Of a stretch of 64,000 nucleotides of DNA, positions 51,601 through 60,227 are shown one piece after another. Both the position numbers and the translations under genes were made by a program. Below the pieces are notes generated by a model. That model saw only the letters and a list, made by a program, of their open reading frames with translations. It searched no databases and was not told where the DNA came from. Positions within the stretch are counted from its first letter, which is position 1; the number at the start of each line of letters is the position of its first letter. Source of the DNA: Pseudomonadota bacterium (GTDB taxonomy: Bacteria; Pseudomonadota; Alphaproteobacteria; Rhizobiales; Hyphomicrobiaceae); the NCBI GenBank assembly GCA_023423275.1, contig JAFAFW010000037.1, positions 1 to 64,000 of the forward strand. The letters run 5' to 3'.

Positions 51601-52609
51601 AAAGCGTCAGCATGGCACCGATGCTGCCGATCGCTGCAAAGGACGCGCGGGCGAACGTCGCCGCAAGCCGCGGATCGATGACGGCGACGGCAACGAGGCC
51701 GAGTTGTGCGACGATCCACACCGTGAAGATCATGCGCACGAACGTGTTCCAGTATTTCAATCGCAGGAACACGCCGAGAAAGATAAGAAAACTCGCAGCG
51801 ATGGCCGCTTCCGTTGCCGCCCGGTAGACGGCATTATCCTCGGCACTGAGCTGCAGCAGCTTGTGCCAGAAGCCGAAATCGACGCACAGATACCCGAGTA
51901 CGCACCACGCAACGAGCGCGGCTGCGGGGAAGATCGCCTTATGGTTGGCTGCGAAGACGACCGTCAGGAAGATCGCCAGCAGGCCCGTGATGCCGAGCAT
52001 GATGCCGTTGAAAAGCTGACGGTCGCGCGCGTGCAGCTCATATTCGAACGGCTTCCACAAATGGACGCGTACCGGCCGGTCCGACGACAGTTCGGCGACG
52101 TACGTGATGGTCTGCCCCGGTTCGAGCGTGATGCGAAAGATGTCCGCCTTATCGCTTTTGACGCGATCCGGCAGATAGCCCAGCGATGGCGTGACCGCCT
52201 CGATACGGCGCGCATCGAGATCAGGCCAGATCACGGATGAGCCGATGATGGTGTAGCGCTCCGCCGTTAACCATCTTTCGATAGGCTTATCCGTTGGATT
52301 ATGCAGAGCGAACACGATCCAGCCCGGGCTGGTGCCGGCCGTCGCAGCGCGCACGGACATGCGCCCACTGAGGCCATCCGGGCCGGGAGCCGTATCGACC
52401 TGCAATGTATCGCCACGCCCGGCATAGATCTCGCCGAGCGTCGTGATCTCGATACGATCCTCGTTGGGATTGACGGGAATGGGCTCCAGCGCATGCGCCG
52501 GCATGGCCATCGCCACGCATATGATCGCCAGCAGCAACGGCAGCACGCGGCGGTAAAGCCCCGCGAGCCGCCCGTATCCGTTTGGCAATGTCAGGGAGAC
52601 GGCCCTCAT
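48671..52609 (-). CDS. Membrane GGDEF-EAL signalling protein with proline-rich tail
   Basis: A 1,312-residue protein. After a signal peptide (VLPLLLAIICVAMAMPAHA) comes a periplasmic 7TMR-DISMED2-like domain, then seven membrane helices, a PAS domain (SYRWFELEAASVPHSD), GGDEF and EAL domains. The GGDEF motif reads AGDQF, so cyclase activity is unlikely. The EAL domain is complete: FEALVRWEHP, NVSSRQL, LEVTESLVMEN, MDDFGAGYSSLAYL, IKID and AEGIEQ, so a c-di-GMP phosphodiesterase is likely. The last about 320 residues are disordered, and roughly 200 of them are extremely rich in Pro with Gly, Arg, Thr. The start is the ATG overlapping the GNAT stop (ATGA); a longer frame is non-coding. Confidence 0.92.
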   Translation of the reverse strand: MRAVSLTLPNGYGRLAGLYRRVLPLLLAIICVAMAMPAHALEPIPVNPNEDRIEITTLGEIYAGRGDTLQVDTAPGPDGLSGRMSVRAATAGTSPGWIVFALHNPTDKPIERWLTAERYTIIGSSVIWPDLDARRIEAVTPSLGYLPDRVKSDKADIFRITLEPGQTITYVAELSSDRPVRVHLWKPFEYELHARDRQLFNGIMLGITGLLAIFLTVVFAANHKAIFPAAALVAWCVLGYLCVDFGFWHKLLQLSAEDNAVYRAATEAAIAASFLIFLGVFLRLKYWNTFVRMIFTVWIVAQLGLVAVAVIDPRLAATFARASFAAIGSIGAMLTLYLAVRGQDRALSLIPAWMLFLVWIFAAGVTLIGKLSGDIVVSGLVAGLVLIVLLLGLTVTQFAFRSFEPLYGAAPNDLQLRSLAIEGAGAAVWEWFARRDEIKVSPIIEESLGLSPGELSAKVDDFAKHLHAADKERFRLLLWSVQERNGGNLHIDLRMRHADNSYRWFELEAASVPHSDRKALRCVGLMRDVTETKRAQERLLHDAVHDNLTGLPNRELFLDRLTVAVARSKTEQNVRPAVLFIDIDKFKSVNSSLGLIVGDSLLLTVARRLTRHLSPQDTLARVAGDQFAILLLAQQEPRELAMLAERVRRALRSPIKIAGKEIVLTASTGIAMYDGAEESPHDLLKEAEIAMYRAKRGGADRVEIFRSELRNQPDERVTIESELRRAIERRQLRILYQPIIYLPTEELAGFEALVRWEHPKLGLLNPDEFVPVAEESDLIVKLGSYVLNRSAQEAARWHKELPRGDNALFVSVNVSSRQLFRQDLIQEIRHILGRAVLPPGALRLEVTESLVMENPEQAVQMLEWLSSAGAGLSMDDFGAGYSSLAYLQRFPFDTIKIDRGLVQSSVDDGPGAAIVRSIVALAHELGKKVVAEGIEQAESAGFLRALGCEYAQGFYYGEPMTDRDVMQLLRIIRKSERKLQRRGFFRTNVERRRKRNHEVAEVPAPTDSVDELLPLQADGENGSTDGAIADPAALPSVLRSGETNGKASAEDAATKPKRKARQLFTRTRPRAKAAVGVENEKSHRPASAVPASAGTSATSSRPTPPPVTQRPGNAGGPPPPLRTGRPSVTRPPLRTETQPGLPPSSGPMPPPGSASGTPPPPHRGAPLPQIPNLPPAQSSPPPGQQGRPQPPAGRPDMPPQVSHRAGSRNPPRTTPPPRPPGPPPTRTMPPAPPDPSTLGRSAGRGETPTVPPTRPSGPPQYPSLPPAIAESLAKLAGVPITETPTSAPRQGSGPRKSADTSNSPPVNGKGLR

Positions 52610-53217
52610 GCAGAGATCCCGATTGATCGCAGGATATCGTGCGGATCGTCCATCAACGTGGCGTACAGCAAATGATCCTGCCAGACGCCATCGATCTTGA
52701 GGTAGCGCCGCGCCAAGCCTTCGCGCTGGAAGCCGTTGCTCTCCAGCACCCGTATCGACGCTGCGTTGTGCGGCATGCACGCAGCCTCCAGGCGATGCAG
52801 GTTGAGATCGTCGAAGGCAAACCGCATCGCTGCGCGCAACGCATTCGACATGTGTCCGCGCCTGGCATACGGCAGGCCGGTCCAATATCCGACCGCTGCG
52901 GCCTGGGTTACGCCGCGGCGCACGTTGCTCAGCGTCAGCCCGCCCAACAGCGTTTCGTCCGTGTCGCGGTAGATGAAGAATGCATAGCCGAGATCCTCGC
53001 GGAGCTCGCGCTGATAGTGACGAATGCGACGGCGGAAGGCGTCCCTGGTCAGCTCATCGCGCGACCATTGCGGTTCCCACGGCACAAGATGCGCCCGGCT
53101 GCGCGCCCTCAGCTCCGCCCAGGCCAGGTAGTCACCCATGTGGGGCGGTCTGAGAAACAAGCCTCGGCCGCGCACCACCGGCGCCTCGCCACCTATGCCT
53201 GATCTCAGAAAGGCCAT
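52606..53217 (-). CDS. GNAT acetyltransferase, RimJ/RimL-like
   Basis: A 203-residue GNAT enzyme: RGRGLFLRPPHMGDYLAWAEL, the acetyl-CoA loop region YWTGLPYARRGHMSNAL, and LHRLEAACMPHNAASIRVLESNGF typical of RimJ. It would acetylate a ribosomal or other N-terminus. I prefer the ATG behind GAAGG over an upstream GTG. It is coupled to the c-di-GMP protein gene by a 4-bp overlap and follows the M16 peptidase. Confidence 0.9.
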   Translation of the reverse strand: MAFLRSGIGGEAPVVRGRGLFLRPPHMGDYLAWAELRARSRAHLVPWEPQWSRDELTRDAFRRRIRHYQRELREDLGYAFFIYRDTDETLLGGLTLSNVRRGVTQAAAVGYWTGLPYARRGHMSNALRAAMRFAFDDLNLHRLEAACMPHNAASIRVLESNGFQREGLARRYLKIDGVWQDHLLYATLMDDPHDILRSIGISA

Positions 53218-53232
53218 TGCGTTCACCTTCAG

Positions 53233-54501
53233 CTAGCCCGAAAGGCGGTGCTCCGCGTGCAAAGCATAATCAGCCGACCGCTTCCCGGCTCCGACCACCG
53301 CGACCGACGGCTGCGTGGACCGGACGACCCGCTCGGCGACCGCCCGGATCCCCTCGGGCGTGACACTCTCCACGCGATCCGTCAATTCCGTGACCGGAAG
53401 AAGGCGATCGAAAACGATCAGTTGACGCGCCATCTGCTCGGCACGGGCGGATGAGCTTTCAAGGCTCATCAGCAGGCCTGCCTTGAGCTGCGCCTTGGCG
53501 CGCATCACCTCCGTGTCGCTCGGCCGGGATGCCGCCAGACCGGTCAACTCACTACCGATCAGGTCGATCAACTCCTCCATCAGTTCGGGGCTCGTCGCGG
53601 CGTGGATATCGAACATCCCGGAGTCGGCCATGCCCCAGGCCGTCGAATAGATGGCGTAGCAAAGACCACGATTTTCTCGAGCGGCCTGAAACAGACGGGA
53701 CGACATACCGCCGCCCAGCAGCCCCGAAAACACCTGAGCCGCATAGAACTCCTGCTCGCAATAGGATGGCGCCTCGAAGCCCAGCAGCAGGTGACTTTGC
53801 TCGAACAGCTTGGCCGAAGAACGACGACCACCGACATATCTCGCTGCCGCACCAGCTTGCGACTCACCGTCATTCAGGCCGCCAAATAGGGCTTCAGCGT
53901 GGCGGACGAGCGTGTCGTGCTGGATCGCACCGGCTGCAGAAATCACCATCCGGGGCGCCACGTAACGCGCACTGCGGAAGCTGCGCAGGTCGTCGGCGGA
54001 AAAGCTCTTGACGCTTTCCCGCGTGCCGATGATCGGACGGCCGACGGCCTGATCCGGATAGGCGGCGTCCTGCACCATGTCGTAGGCAATTTCGTCAGGA
54101 CTGTCCTGGATGCCGGCGATTTCTTGCAGAACGACATCGCGCTCGCGCTCCAGCTCATCCTCGGCGAACGTCGAGTTCTGCAGGATGTCGGCCAGGATAT
54201 CGAGCGCGACAGCCTCGTCACCCTTCAGGACACGCGCATAGTAGGCGGTGCTTTCCAGGCTCGTCGCTGCATTCAACTCGCCGCCGACTTGCTCGATCTC
54301 CTCGGCGATCTGCCGCGCCGAGCGGCGCTGCGTGCCCTTGAAGGCCATGTGCTCGAGCAGATGCGAAATGCCATGCTCGCGCTCGCTCTCGTGCCGTGCC
54401 CCTGTTGCGACCCAAACGCCGAGCGAGATCGTCTCCAGATGCGGCATCTGGTGAGAGACGACGCGAAGCCCGTTGGCAAGCGTGGTCAGCCCCGTGCTCA
54501 T
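53233..54501 (-). CDS. M16-family zinc peptidase (mitochondrial processing peptidase-like)
   Basis: A 422-residue pitrilysin-type protease. The inverted zinc motif HxxEH is HLLEHMAFKGT, with the third ligand Glu about 75 residues later (ERDVVLQEIAGIQD). It begins TTLANGLRVVSHQMPHLETISLGVWVATGAR, as family members do. It is coupled to thrC by an ATGA overlap, the conserved alphaproteobacterial order. Confidence 0.94.
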   Translation of the reverse strand: MSTGLTTLANGLRVVSHQMPHLETISLGVWVATGARHESEREHGISHLLEHMAFKGTQRRSARQIAEEIEQVGGELNAATSLESTAYYARVLKGDEAVALDILADILQNSTFAEDELERERDVVLQEIAGIQDSPDEIAYDMVQDAAYPDQAVGRPIIGTRESVKSFSADDLRSFRSARYVAPRMVISAAGAIQHDTLVRHAEALFGGLNDGESQAGAAARYVGGRRSSAKLFEQSHLLLGFEAPSYCEQEFYAAQVFSGLLGGGMSSRLFQAARENRGLCYAIYSTAWGMADSGMFDIHAATSPELMEELIDLIGSELTGLAASRPSDTEVMRAKAQLKAGLLMSLESSSARAEQMARQLIVFDRLLPVTELTDRVESVTPEGIRAVAERVVRSTQPSVAVVGAGKRSADYALHAEHRLSG

Positions 54502-55901
54502 GCCGTCAGCCCCGCTGCGGCACGTTCCTCGATGAAGCTCTCGACCGCCGCCAGATCGTTGGGGAGCACCGTGAAGCGTTCTTCGTCGGTCATGAGCGTC
54601 GACAGGCGCGGCGGCAGGGCGGGACGCTCACCGAGGATTGCCTGCATGGTATCCGGGAACTTTGCCGGATGCGCCGTGGACAGTACAACGCTCGGAACAG
54701 GTCCGTCAGCCAGACAGCGCTCGGCGGCGATCAACCCGCAGGCCGTGTGTGGCTCGGCCGTGTAGCCGGTTTGCGCGCGGATCCGGCGGATCGCCTCCGC
54801 AACCTCGCCTTCGGATGCCGACGCGGCCGAGAAATCCCGTGCCAACAGCGCGGCACCACCCTTGACCTCGAACCGGCCCGCCTGCCCGAGGGCGGCCATC
54901 TGGGAACGGATCAAAGCCGCGTCGCCGCCCTGGGCTTCGAACAGGTAGCGCTCGAAATTGGAGGACACTTCGATATCCATGGAGGGCGAGGTCGTGGCGG
55001 CAACGCCGCGCTTTTCGTAGACACCGCTGCTGACGGTCCGCGGGAGAATGTCGTTGGTGTTCGATCCAATCACCAGCCGTTCAATCGGAAGCCCCATCTG
55101 GCGCGCCACATACCCCGCGAAGATGTCTCCAAAATTTCCGGTCGGCACTGCGAACGAGACAGGTCGATGCGGCGCCCCCAAAGCAGCGCCCGCGACGAAG
55201 TAGTACGTAACCTGAGCGACGATACGCGCCCAGTTGATCGAATTCACGCCCGCAAGCTGCATCCGGTCACGGAAGGCATGGTGATTGAACATCGCCTTCA
55301 CGAGCGCCTGGCAATCGTCGAACGTGCCGTCGATGGCAACCGCATGCACGTTGCTCTCGCGCGGCGTCGTCATCATGCGGCGCTGGACGTCGGACACGCG
55401 CCCGTCCGGAAACAGGATGACGACATCGACGGCCCGCGAGCCCCGGAAGGCCTCGATCGCCGCACCGCCGGTATCGCCTGACGTAGCCCCCACGATCGTC
55501 GCCCGCCGCTTGCGCTGCCCGAGCACATGGTCCATCAGGCGCGCGAGAAGTTGCATCGCCACATCTTTGAAGGCCAGCGTCGGACCGTGGAACAGCTCCA
55601 GCACCCAGAGATTCGACCCGATCTGCACGAGTGGCGTCACAGCCGGATGCCCGAAACTGGCATAGGCCGATTCCGCCATGGCCAGCAGGTCCTTGCGGTT
55701 GATCGCGCCACCCACGAACGGAGAGATGACCTCAACCGCAACTTCGGCAAACGGCCGGCCGGCGAAGGCTGCAATCTGCCCAGGCTCCAGCCGCGGCCAC
55801 GTCTCGGGCAGATACAGACCGCCATCGCGCGCAAGGCCCGCCAGCAGAACGTCTTCGAAGCCGTGCGAGGGCGCCGAGCCTCTGGTTGAAATGTATTGCA
55901 C
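54498..55901 (-). CDS. thrC: Threonine synthase
   Basis: A 467-residue PLP enzyme: MQYISTRG at the start, the PLP lysine in TLAFKDVAMQLLARL, GATSGDTGGAAIEAF for phosphate binding, and FAVPTGNFGDIFAGYVARQMG. It converts O-phosphohomoserine to threonine. It starts 123 bp downstream of surf1, and its stop overlaps the M16 peptidase start. Confidence 0.96.
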   Translation of the reverse strand: MQYISTRGSAPSHGFEDVLLAGLARDGGLYLPETWPRLEPGQIAAFAGRPFAEVAVEVISPFVGGAINRKDLLAMAESAYASFGHPAVTPLVQIGSNLWVLELFHGPTLAFKDVAMQLLARLMDHVLGQRKRRATIVGATSGDTGGAAIEAFRGSRAVDVVILFPDGRVSDVQRRMMTTPRESNVHAVAIDGTFDDCQALVKAMFNHHAFRDRMQLAGVNSINWARIVAQVTYYFVAGAALGAPHRPVSFAVPTGNFGDIFAGYVARQMGLPIERLVIGSNTNDILPRTVSSGVYEKRGVAATTSPSMDIEVSSNFERYLFEAQGGDAALIRSQMAALGQAGRFEVKGGAALLARDFSAASASEGEVAEAIRRIRAQTGYTAEPHTACGLIAAERCLADGPVPSVVLSTAHPAKFPDTMQAILGERPALPPRLSTLMTDEERFTVLPNDLAAVESFIEERAAAGLTA

Positions 55902-56022
55902 GAGTGGTCAGCCCTTTTGAGCCCAGCAGCGCGGGATAAACATTCAAAGCTACCCTAGATCGCACATGGGGCGGGAACAAGCAGCGGCGCAGCCAGCGCG
56001 CGCCATCAACAGTGAACAAACC

Positions 56023-56835
56023 TCAAACATCCGGCCGCCAGCCGCGAACCCGGCTCAGCACGAACGCAACGTAAACACCGATCAGGGTTACCGACAGCCC
56101 CCACCAGGTCAGCGCATACTCCAGATGCCGGTTCGGGAACTCGATACGGCTGGGACGCGGCGCGGGAAGACCGCCGGGCGGCGTGGGCGAGATTTGCTCG
56201 ACATACAGTTCCATGGGATCGGGGCCAGCCGTCTGCCAGCCAGGAGGACCGGATTCGGCCGGACCGACCTCGAGCAACTCGCGAGGATTGCGCAGATACC
56301 AGACATTGGCTTTCGGACTGTTGTCGTTCGTGAACCAGCTCCGCTGCTCAGTAGAACGAATTTGCCCAACCAGCTCAACGCGATCCGAGATCTGGCCTTC
56401 GCTGCGGCCGGCTACTTCCTTGCGGGCCTGGGGGACAAAACCGCGATTGACGAAGATGCGGCTGCCCGGCTGCCCATCAAGCTCGAAGGGCGTGAGGATC
56501 CAGTAGCCCGGGCCACCAGGCGCGGACGACACGCGCGGCACATTGGTGAAGATATGCCGCTCTCCGCCGTGATCGAACCGGCCCGACAGGCGAACCATCT
56601 TGAACTCGCACGAGGCGGCTAATCCCACCTCCTGCATGGGCCGGCAATCGAGATTTGACCACTGTTCAGGGGGAGTGGGTGTCGCAGCAATCCGTGTATC
56701 GATCGTCGCGATCAAATCCTCCTTCCAGGATTTGCGGTGCCACTGCCACGTGCCGAGCCCCACCAGCATGGCGAACGCCAAAAGCGCCGCGAGACTGGGC
56801 GCCAGCAGGCCTTTGCCTTGCAATCTGCTCAGCAT
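56023..56835 (-). CDS. SURF1-family cytochrome oxidase assembly protein
   Basis: A 270-residue inner-membrane protein with a helix at each end (LLAPSLAALLAFAMLVGLGTWQW and ALTWWGLSVTLIGVYVAFVL) and the periplasmic domain between. GLGTWQWHRKSWKEDLI, GPGYWILTPFEL and VNRGFVP are SURF1 hallmarks. It helps insert haem a into subunit I. The start ATG follows DUF983 directly; a TTG three bases upstream is less likely. Confidence 0.93.
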   Translation of the reverse strand: MLSRLQGKGLLAPSLAALLAFAMLVGLGTWQWHRKSWKEDLIATIDTRIAATPTPPEQWSNLDCRPMQEVGLAASCEFKMVRLSGRFDHGGERHIFTNVPRVSSAPGGPGYWILTPFELDGQPGSRIFVNRGFVPQARKEVAGRSEGQISDRVELVGQIRSTEQRSWFTNDNSPKANVWYLRNPRELLEVGPAESGPPGWQTAGPDPMELYVEQISPTPPGGLPAPRPSRIEFPNRHLEYALTWWGLSVTLIGVYVAFVLSRVRGWRPDV

Positions 56836-56839
56836 CAAA

Positions 56840-57229
56840 TCAGGGCCTGTCGCCTTCGGCGAGACGACCCTCCTCGGCTTTGTTGCGATATTGAAGGGCG
56901 ATCAAGGCTGCTTTCATGGGCCGTAGCATGGCCAGCCCCAACGCGGCAGTCACCACCGGCCAAAGTACCAGGTGGACCCATAGCGGCGGACCAACCTTGA
57001 ATTCAAGGATGAGCGCGGCCCCCATGACGATGAAGCCAAGCAGCAGAATGACAAACACTGCCGGACCGTCGCCGCTGTCGATGAAACCGTAATGAAGACC
57101 GCAGTTCTCGCAACTCTCGCGCACCGCCAAGGTCAGCGGTCCGGTGTAGAGCGCGCCTTGTGCGCACCTGGGGCAACGGCACAGCAGGCTCGCGCGGACA
57201 GTCGGAACAGAGTGTGAAGCAGCCGTCAT
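56840..57229 (-). CDS. DUF983 protein
   Basis: A 129-residue protein. The N-terminal zinc-ribbon-like pair CRCPRC...CENCGLHYGFID is followed by two membrane helices (AVFVILLLGFIVMGAALIL and VHLVLWPVVTAALGLAML). It always sits in cox clusters of alphaproteobacteria and may bind haem or metal for oxidase assembly. It is 4 bp from SURF1. The start gives MTAASHSV. Confidence 0.9.
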   Translation of the reverse strand: MTAASHSVPTVRASLLCRCPRCAQGALYTGPLTLAVRESCENCGLHYGFIDSGDGPAVFVILLLGFIVMGAALILEFKVGPPLWVHLVLWPVVTAALGLAMLRPMKAALIALQYRNKAEEGRLAEGDRP

Positions 57230-57318
57230 GCGTTGGGTGTGCCGCCTGCGCCGCTTCTTCGCAACGTGGAATTTCGCCACGTGTGAACGCGGTAGCTCTT
57301 GAGGGGACCGTGAAACAA

Positions 57319-57349
57319 GAAACGGGACGGCTTTGGGCCGCCCCGTTTC
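57319..57349 (-). terminator. Hairpin after coxC
   Basis: GAAACGGG-CGGC and GCCG-CCCGTTTC pair with one internal mismatch around a 5-nt loop. On the minus strand it is followed by TTGTTTC, a modest T-rich run. It separates the coxC gene from DUF983-surf1, whose levels need be lower. Confidence 0.6.
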
Positions 57350-57372
57350 AACCTGCACCGCACGCTGCAGTG

Positions 57373-58299
57373 TCAGTGCGTAGCCGGTGTTCCGGCGCCC
57401 CAGACGTAGATGCAGGCGAATAGGAAGAGCCAGACAACGTCGACGAAATGCCAATACCACGCCGCAGCCTCGAAGCCGAAGTGCTGCTTGGGCGTGAACT
57501 GCCCCTTCAGCGCCCGCATCAGGCAGACGAACAGGAAGATCGTGCCGATGACGACATGCGCGCCGTGGAAGCCGGTCGCCATGAAGAACGTGGCGCCATA
57601 GATATGGCCAGCATAATTGAACGCCGCGTGGCCATACTCGAAAACCTGCAGCAGCGTAAAGCAGAAGCCGAGAACGACTGTGAGGGTCAGCCCCCAGACC
57701 AGCCCCTTGCGGTCATTCTCGAGCAGCGCATGGTGTGCCCACGTCACCGTTGTTCCCGACAGCAGCAGGATCAGCGTATTGACCAACGGCAGGCCCCACG
57801 GATCGAACGTGCCATGGAAGAAGTCGGACGGCGCCGGGGGCCAATGGCCGCCCGTCAACGTGTTCCGCTCGACCAGACCGATGAGTTCGCTGGACTCCCC
57901 AATCGTGCCATCGGGCATCGTGATGGGCAGTTGGTGAACGCCACCGGGGAACAGGGCGGCATCGAAATAGGCCCAGAACCAGGCAACGAAGAACATCACT
58001 TCCGAGGCGATGAACAGGATCATCCCGTAACGCAGGTGCAGTTGAACGACCGGGGTGTGATCGCCCTTGTTGGCCTCGCGAATCACGTCGCGCCACCAGA
58101 AGAAAGCAACAGCCGTGACCGCGGCCATGCCGATGAAGAACACGGTCGGTCCGCTCAGACCGAACAGACCGCCATTGGCCGTGCGCATCCAGATGATGGC
58201 GCCGATCGCCAGGACAAACGCGCCAGCGGAGGCCAACAGAGGCCAAGGACTTGGATCTACGAGGTGATAATCGTGATGTTTGGCGTGGCTATCAGCCAT
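57373..58299 (-). CDS. coxC: Cytochrome c oxidase subunit III
   Basis: A 308-residue subunit III with seven helices. Markers: HHDYHLVDPSPWPLLASAGA, a buried Glu in SEVMFFVAWFWAYF, and TTVTWAHHAL plus YHFVDVVWLFLF-like text at the end (WHFVDVVWLFLFACIYVWG). It stabilises proton uptake of the aa3 oxidase. Confidence 0.96.
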   Translation of the reverse strand: MADSHAKHHDYHLVDPSPWPLLASAGAFVLAIGAIIWMRTANGGLFGLSGPTVFFIGMAAVTAVAFFWWRDVIREANKGDHTPVVQLHLRYGMILFIASEVMFFVAWFWAYFDAALFPGGVHQLPITMPDGTIGESSELIGLVERNTLTGGHWPPAPSDFFHGTFDPWGLPLVNTLILLLSGTTVTWAHHALLENDRKGLVWGLTLTVVLGFCFTLLQVFEYGHAAFNYAGHIYGATFFMATGFHGAHVVIGTIFLFVCLMRALKGQFTPKQHFGFEAAAWYWHFVDVVWLFLFACIYVWGAGTPATH

Positions 58300-58356
58300 G
58301 AGTCAGCTCCGTCCCCGTAGAGAATAATGTCGTAACATTTTGAGTGATGTTGCCGC

Positions 58357-58983
58357 TCACGATCCCTTGCCTCCCGTCGCTGCGTCAGGCGGGGCTGATG
58401 TGGCGGCAGGCGGAGCAGCAGCCGACTTCTGCTTCTCCGCCGGATAGAAGGTGTATGATAGCGTGATCTGGCTGAGTTTGCCGGCACCGCTGCTATCCTC
58501 GACGATCGCCGGATCGACGAAGAAGCTGACCGGCATATCGATCGACTGTCCGGGCTCCAGCCGTTGCTCCTGGAAGCAGAAGCAAGCGATCTTGTTGAAG
58601 TAGCTGCCTGCGATCTCGGGCGTCACGTTGAAGGTTGCGGTGCCCGTGATCGGGCGATCCGACGTGTTCTCCGCGCGATAGAAAATCAAGGTATTCTCGC
58701 CGATCTTCACATCGACGGTGTGCTGCACCGGCTCGAATTTCCAGCCCAGCCCCGGCGCGACGTTGGCATCGAAGCGGATGGTCATGGTCTGATCGAGCAC
58801 CGTATCCGAAGGTGCCTCGGCGCGCTGCGTCGTGCCGCCGTATCCCGTCACCTGACAGAACAGGCTGTAGAGCGGCACGGAGGCGTATGCCAATCCGACC
58901 ATGCCGACGGCGACCGTTGCGCACCATAAGCCGACACGGCGATGCCGTGCCGCCAGTTCCGATTTTTGCGTCTCAGGGGTCAC
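58357..58983 (-). CDS. ctaG: Cytochrome oxidase copper chaperone CtaG (Cox11)
   Basis: A 208-residue protein with one N-terminal helix and a periplasmic immunoglobulin-like domain. The copper site CFCFQEQ is present, with SVPLYSLFCQVTGYGGTTQ at the start of the domain and PVSFFVDPAI downstream. It delivers copper for the CuB centre. About 20 C-terminal residues are Ala/Pro-rich. Confidence 0.95.
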   Translation of the reverse strand: MTPETQKSELAARHRRVGLWCATVAVGMVGLAYASVPLYSLFCQVTGYGGTTQRAEAPSDTVLDQTMTIRFDANVAPGLGWKFEPVQHTVDVKIGENTLIFYRAENTSDRPITGTATFNVTPEIAGSYFNKIACFCFQEQRLEPGQSIDMPVSFFVDPAIVEDSSGAGKLSQITLSYTFYPAEKQKSAAAPPAATSAPPDAATGGKGS

Positions 58984-59022
58984 TGCGAGACCACCCTTTC
59001 AAACACCCGGCCAGTTGCCGCC

Positions 59023-59184
59023 CTAGAGCGGACGGTTGAAAACATTGCCTCCGAGCCGGACGATGGTTGCAACGTAGAAAAGCACGACCAAGGCCGCGAG
59101 CGCCAAGCCGATGGCAATCGAACGATAGCGCTGTCGACGTTTGCGCTCCTCGTCGTTCCGATCATCGGGATCATTGGCCGTCAA
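59023..59184 (-). CDS. CoxF-like small membrane protein of the oxidase cluster
   Basis: A 53-residue protein in the gap between ctaB and ctaG, missed by length-limited gene callers. It starts with TTG: MTANDPDDRNDEERKRRQRY, then one membrane helix (SIAIGLALAALVVLFYVATI) and the end RLGGNVFNRPL. Position, charged N-terminus and single helix match the small CoxF protein annotated at this spot in Bradyrhizobium-type clusters. Its start is 15 bp after the ctaB stop. Role in assembly is inferred. Confidence 0.78.
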   Translation of the reverse strand: MTANDPDDRNDEERKRRQRYRSIAIGLALAALVVLFYVATIVRLGGNVFNRPL

Positions 59185-59199
59185 CCTCGCTTCTCCCGA

Positions 59200-60132
59200 T
59201 CAAGACATCAGCCGCGTCGCGACATGCTCCGCCAGCAGCACCGCAAACAGCAGGAACAGATAAAGGATCGAATATGCAAACAGACCCTTCGCGGCCCGGT
59301 CTGCCTCACGGCCTTCCGAGACCCGATAGACCTTCATCGCGAACATCATGAAGACCGCCCCCAGCGCCACCGACGCCGCGAGATACGTGACGCCGCCAAG
59401 GCCGATGAAAGCTGGAACGACAGCAAACGCCACCAGCAGAACACTATACAGAAGGATCTGGCGCCGCGTTTCTTCAGCCCCCGCGGCGACCGGAAGCATC
59501 GGTACACCGACACGTTCGTAATCGCGCGAACGATAGAGCGCCAACGCCCAGAAATGCGGCGGCGTCCACAGGAAGATGATGAGGAACAACACGATGCTTT
59601 CCAGGCTCACCGCGCCTGTCACAGCGGCCCAGCCGATCATCGGAGGAAAAGCGCCCGCCGCACCACCGATGACGATGTTCTGCGGCGTCCGCCGCTTCAG
59701 CCACATCGTGTAGACGAACACGTAGAACGCGATAGTCAGCGCCAGCAGCGTTCCCGCAACCCAGTTGACGAGCAAGCCCAACGTCAGGACGGAGAAAACC
59801 GAAAGAACGATCCCGAACGTCAATGCTTCGTCGGCTCTCACGCGTCCACGCGGGATCGGCCTGGCCGCCGTACGCGCCATGTGAGCATCGATATCCGCGT
59901 CGTACCACATGTTGAGTGCGCCGGACGCCCCCGCACCAACGGCAATGCAAAGCAGAGCGATGCCCGCCAGTACCGGGTGCAGATGCCCCGGCGCGGCCAT
60001 CATCCCGACGAGACCGGTGAACACCACGAGTGACATCACCCGCGGTTTCATCAGCGCCCAGAAATCGCCGACTTCCCCTCCCGCGGAGGCGGTCAGGATC
60101 TGGGTCTCGGCCTCAATGCTTTTTTCTGCCAT
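59200..60132 (-). CDS. ctaB: Haem O synthase (protohaem IX farnesyltransferase)
   Basis: A 310-residue UbiA-type prenyltransferase with about nine helices. The Asp-rich motif is NMWYDADIDAHMARTAARP, preceded by LMKPRVMSLVVFTGLVG. The C-terminal loop has WTPPHFWALALYRSRDYERVG. It adds farnesyl to haem b for haem a synthesis. Confidence 0.95.
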   Translation of the reverse strand: MAEKSIEAETQILTASAGGEVGDFWALMKPRVMSLVVFTGLVGMMAAPGHLHPVLAGIALLCIAVGAGASGALNMWYDADIDAHMARTAARPIPRGRVRADEALTFGIVLSVFSVLTLGLLVNWVAGTLLALTIAFYVFVYTMWLKRRTPQNIVIGGAAGAFPPMIGWAAVTGAVSLESIVLFLIIFLWTPPHFWALALYRSRDYERVGVPMLPVAAGAEETRRQILLYSVLLVAFAVVPAFIGLGGVTYLAASVALGAVFMMFAMKVYRVSEGREADRAAKGLFAYSILYLFLLFAVLLAEHVATRLMS

Positions 60133-60202
60133 TGGCTCGATGCCTGTCGACCGTATTCTTCGTAACTACCCCACCGCAGCCGAGGCGAACTGGTCGGTTC
60201 GC

Positions 60203-60222
60203 CGCGGCGCTGTGGCGCCGCG
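60203..60222. repeat. GC hairpin between coxA and ctaB
   Basis: CGCGGCGC / GCGCCGCG pair perfectly with a 4-nt loop, directly after the coxA stop. No T-tract; probably an intercistronic processing or stability stem. Confidence 0.5.
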
Positions 60223-60227
60223 CACGC

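Noticed and set aside
50774..52240. A 488-residue plus-strand frame over the GGDEF-EAL gene
   Set aside because: Antisense shadow with low-complexity charged composition.
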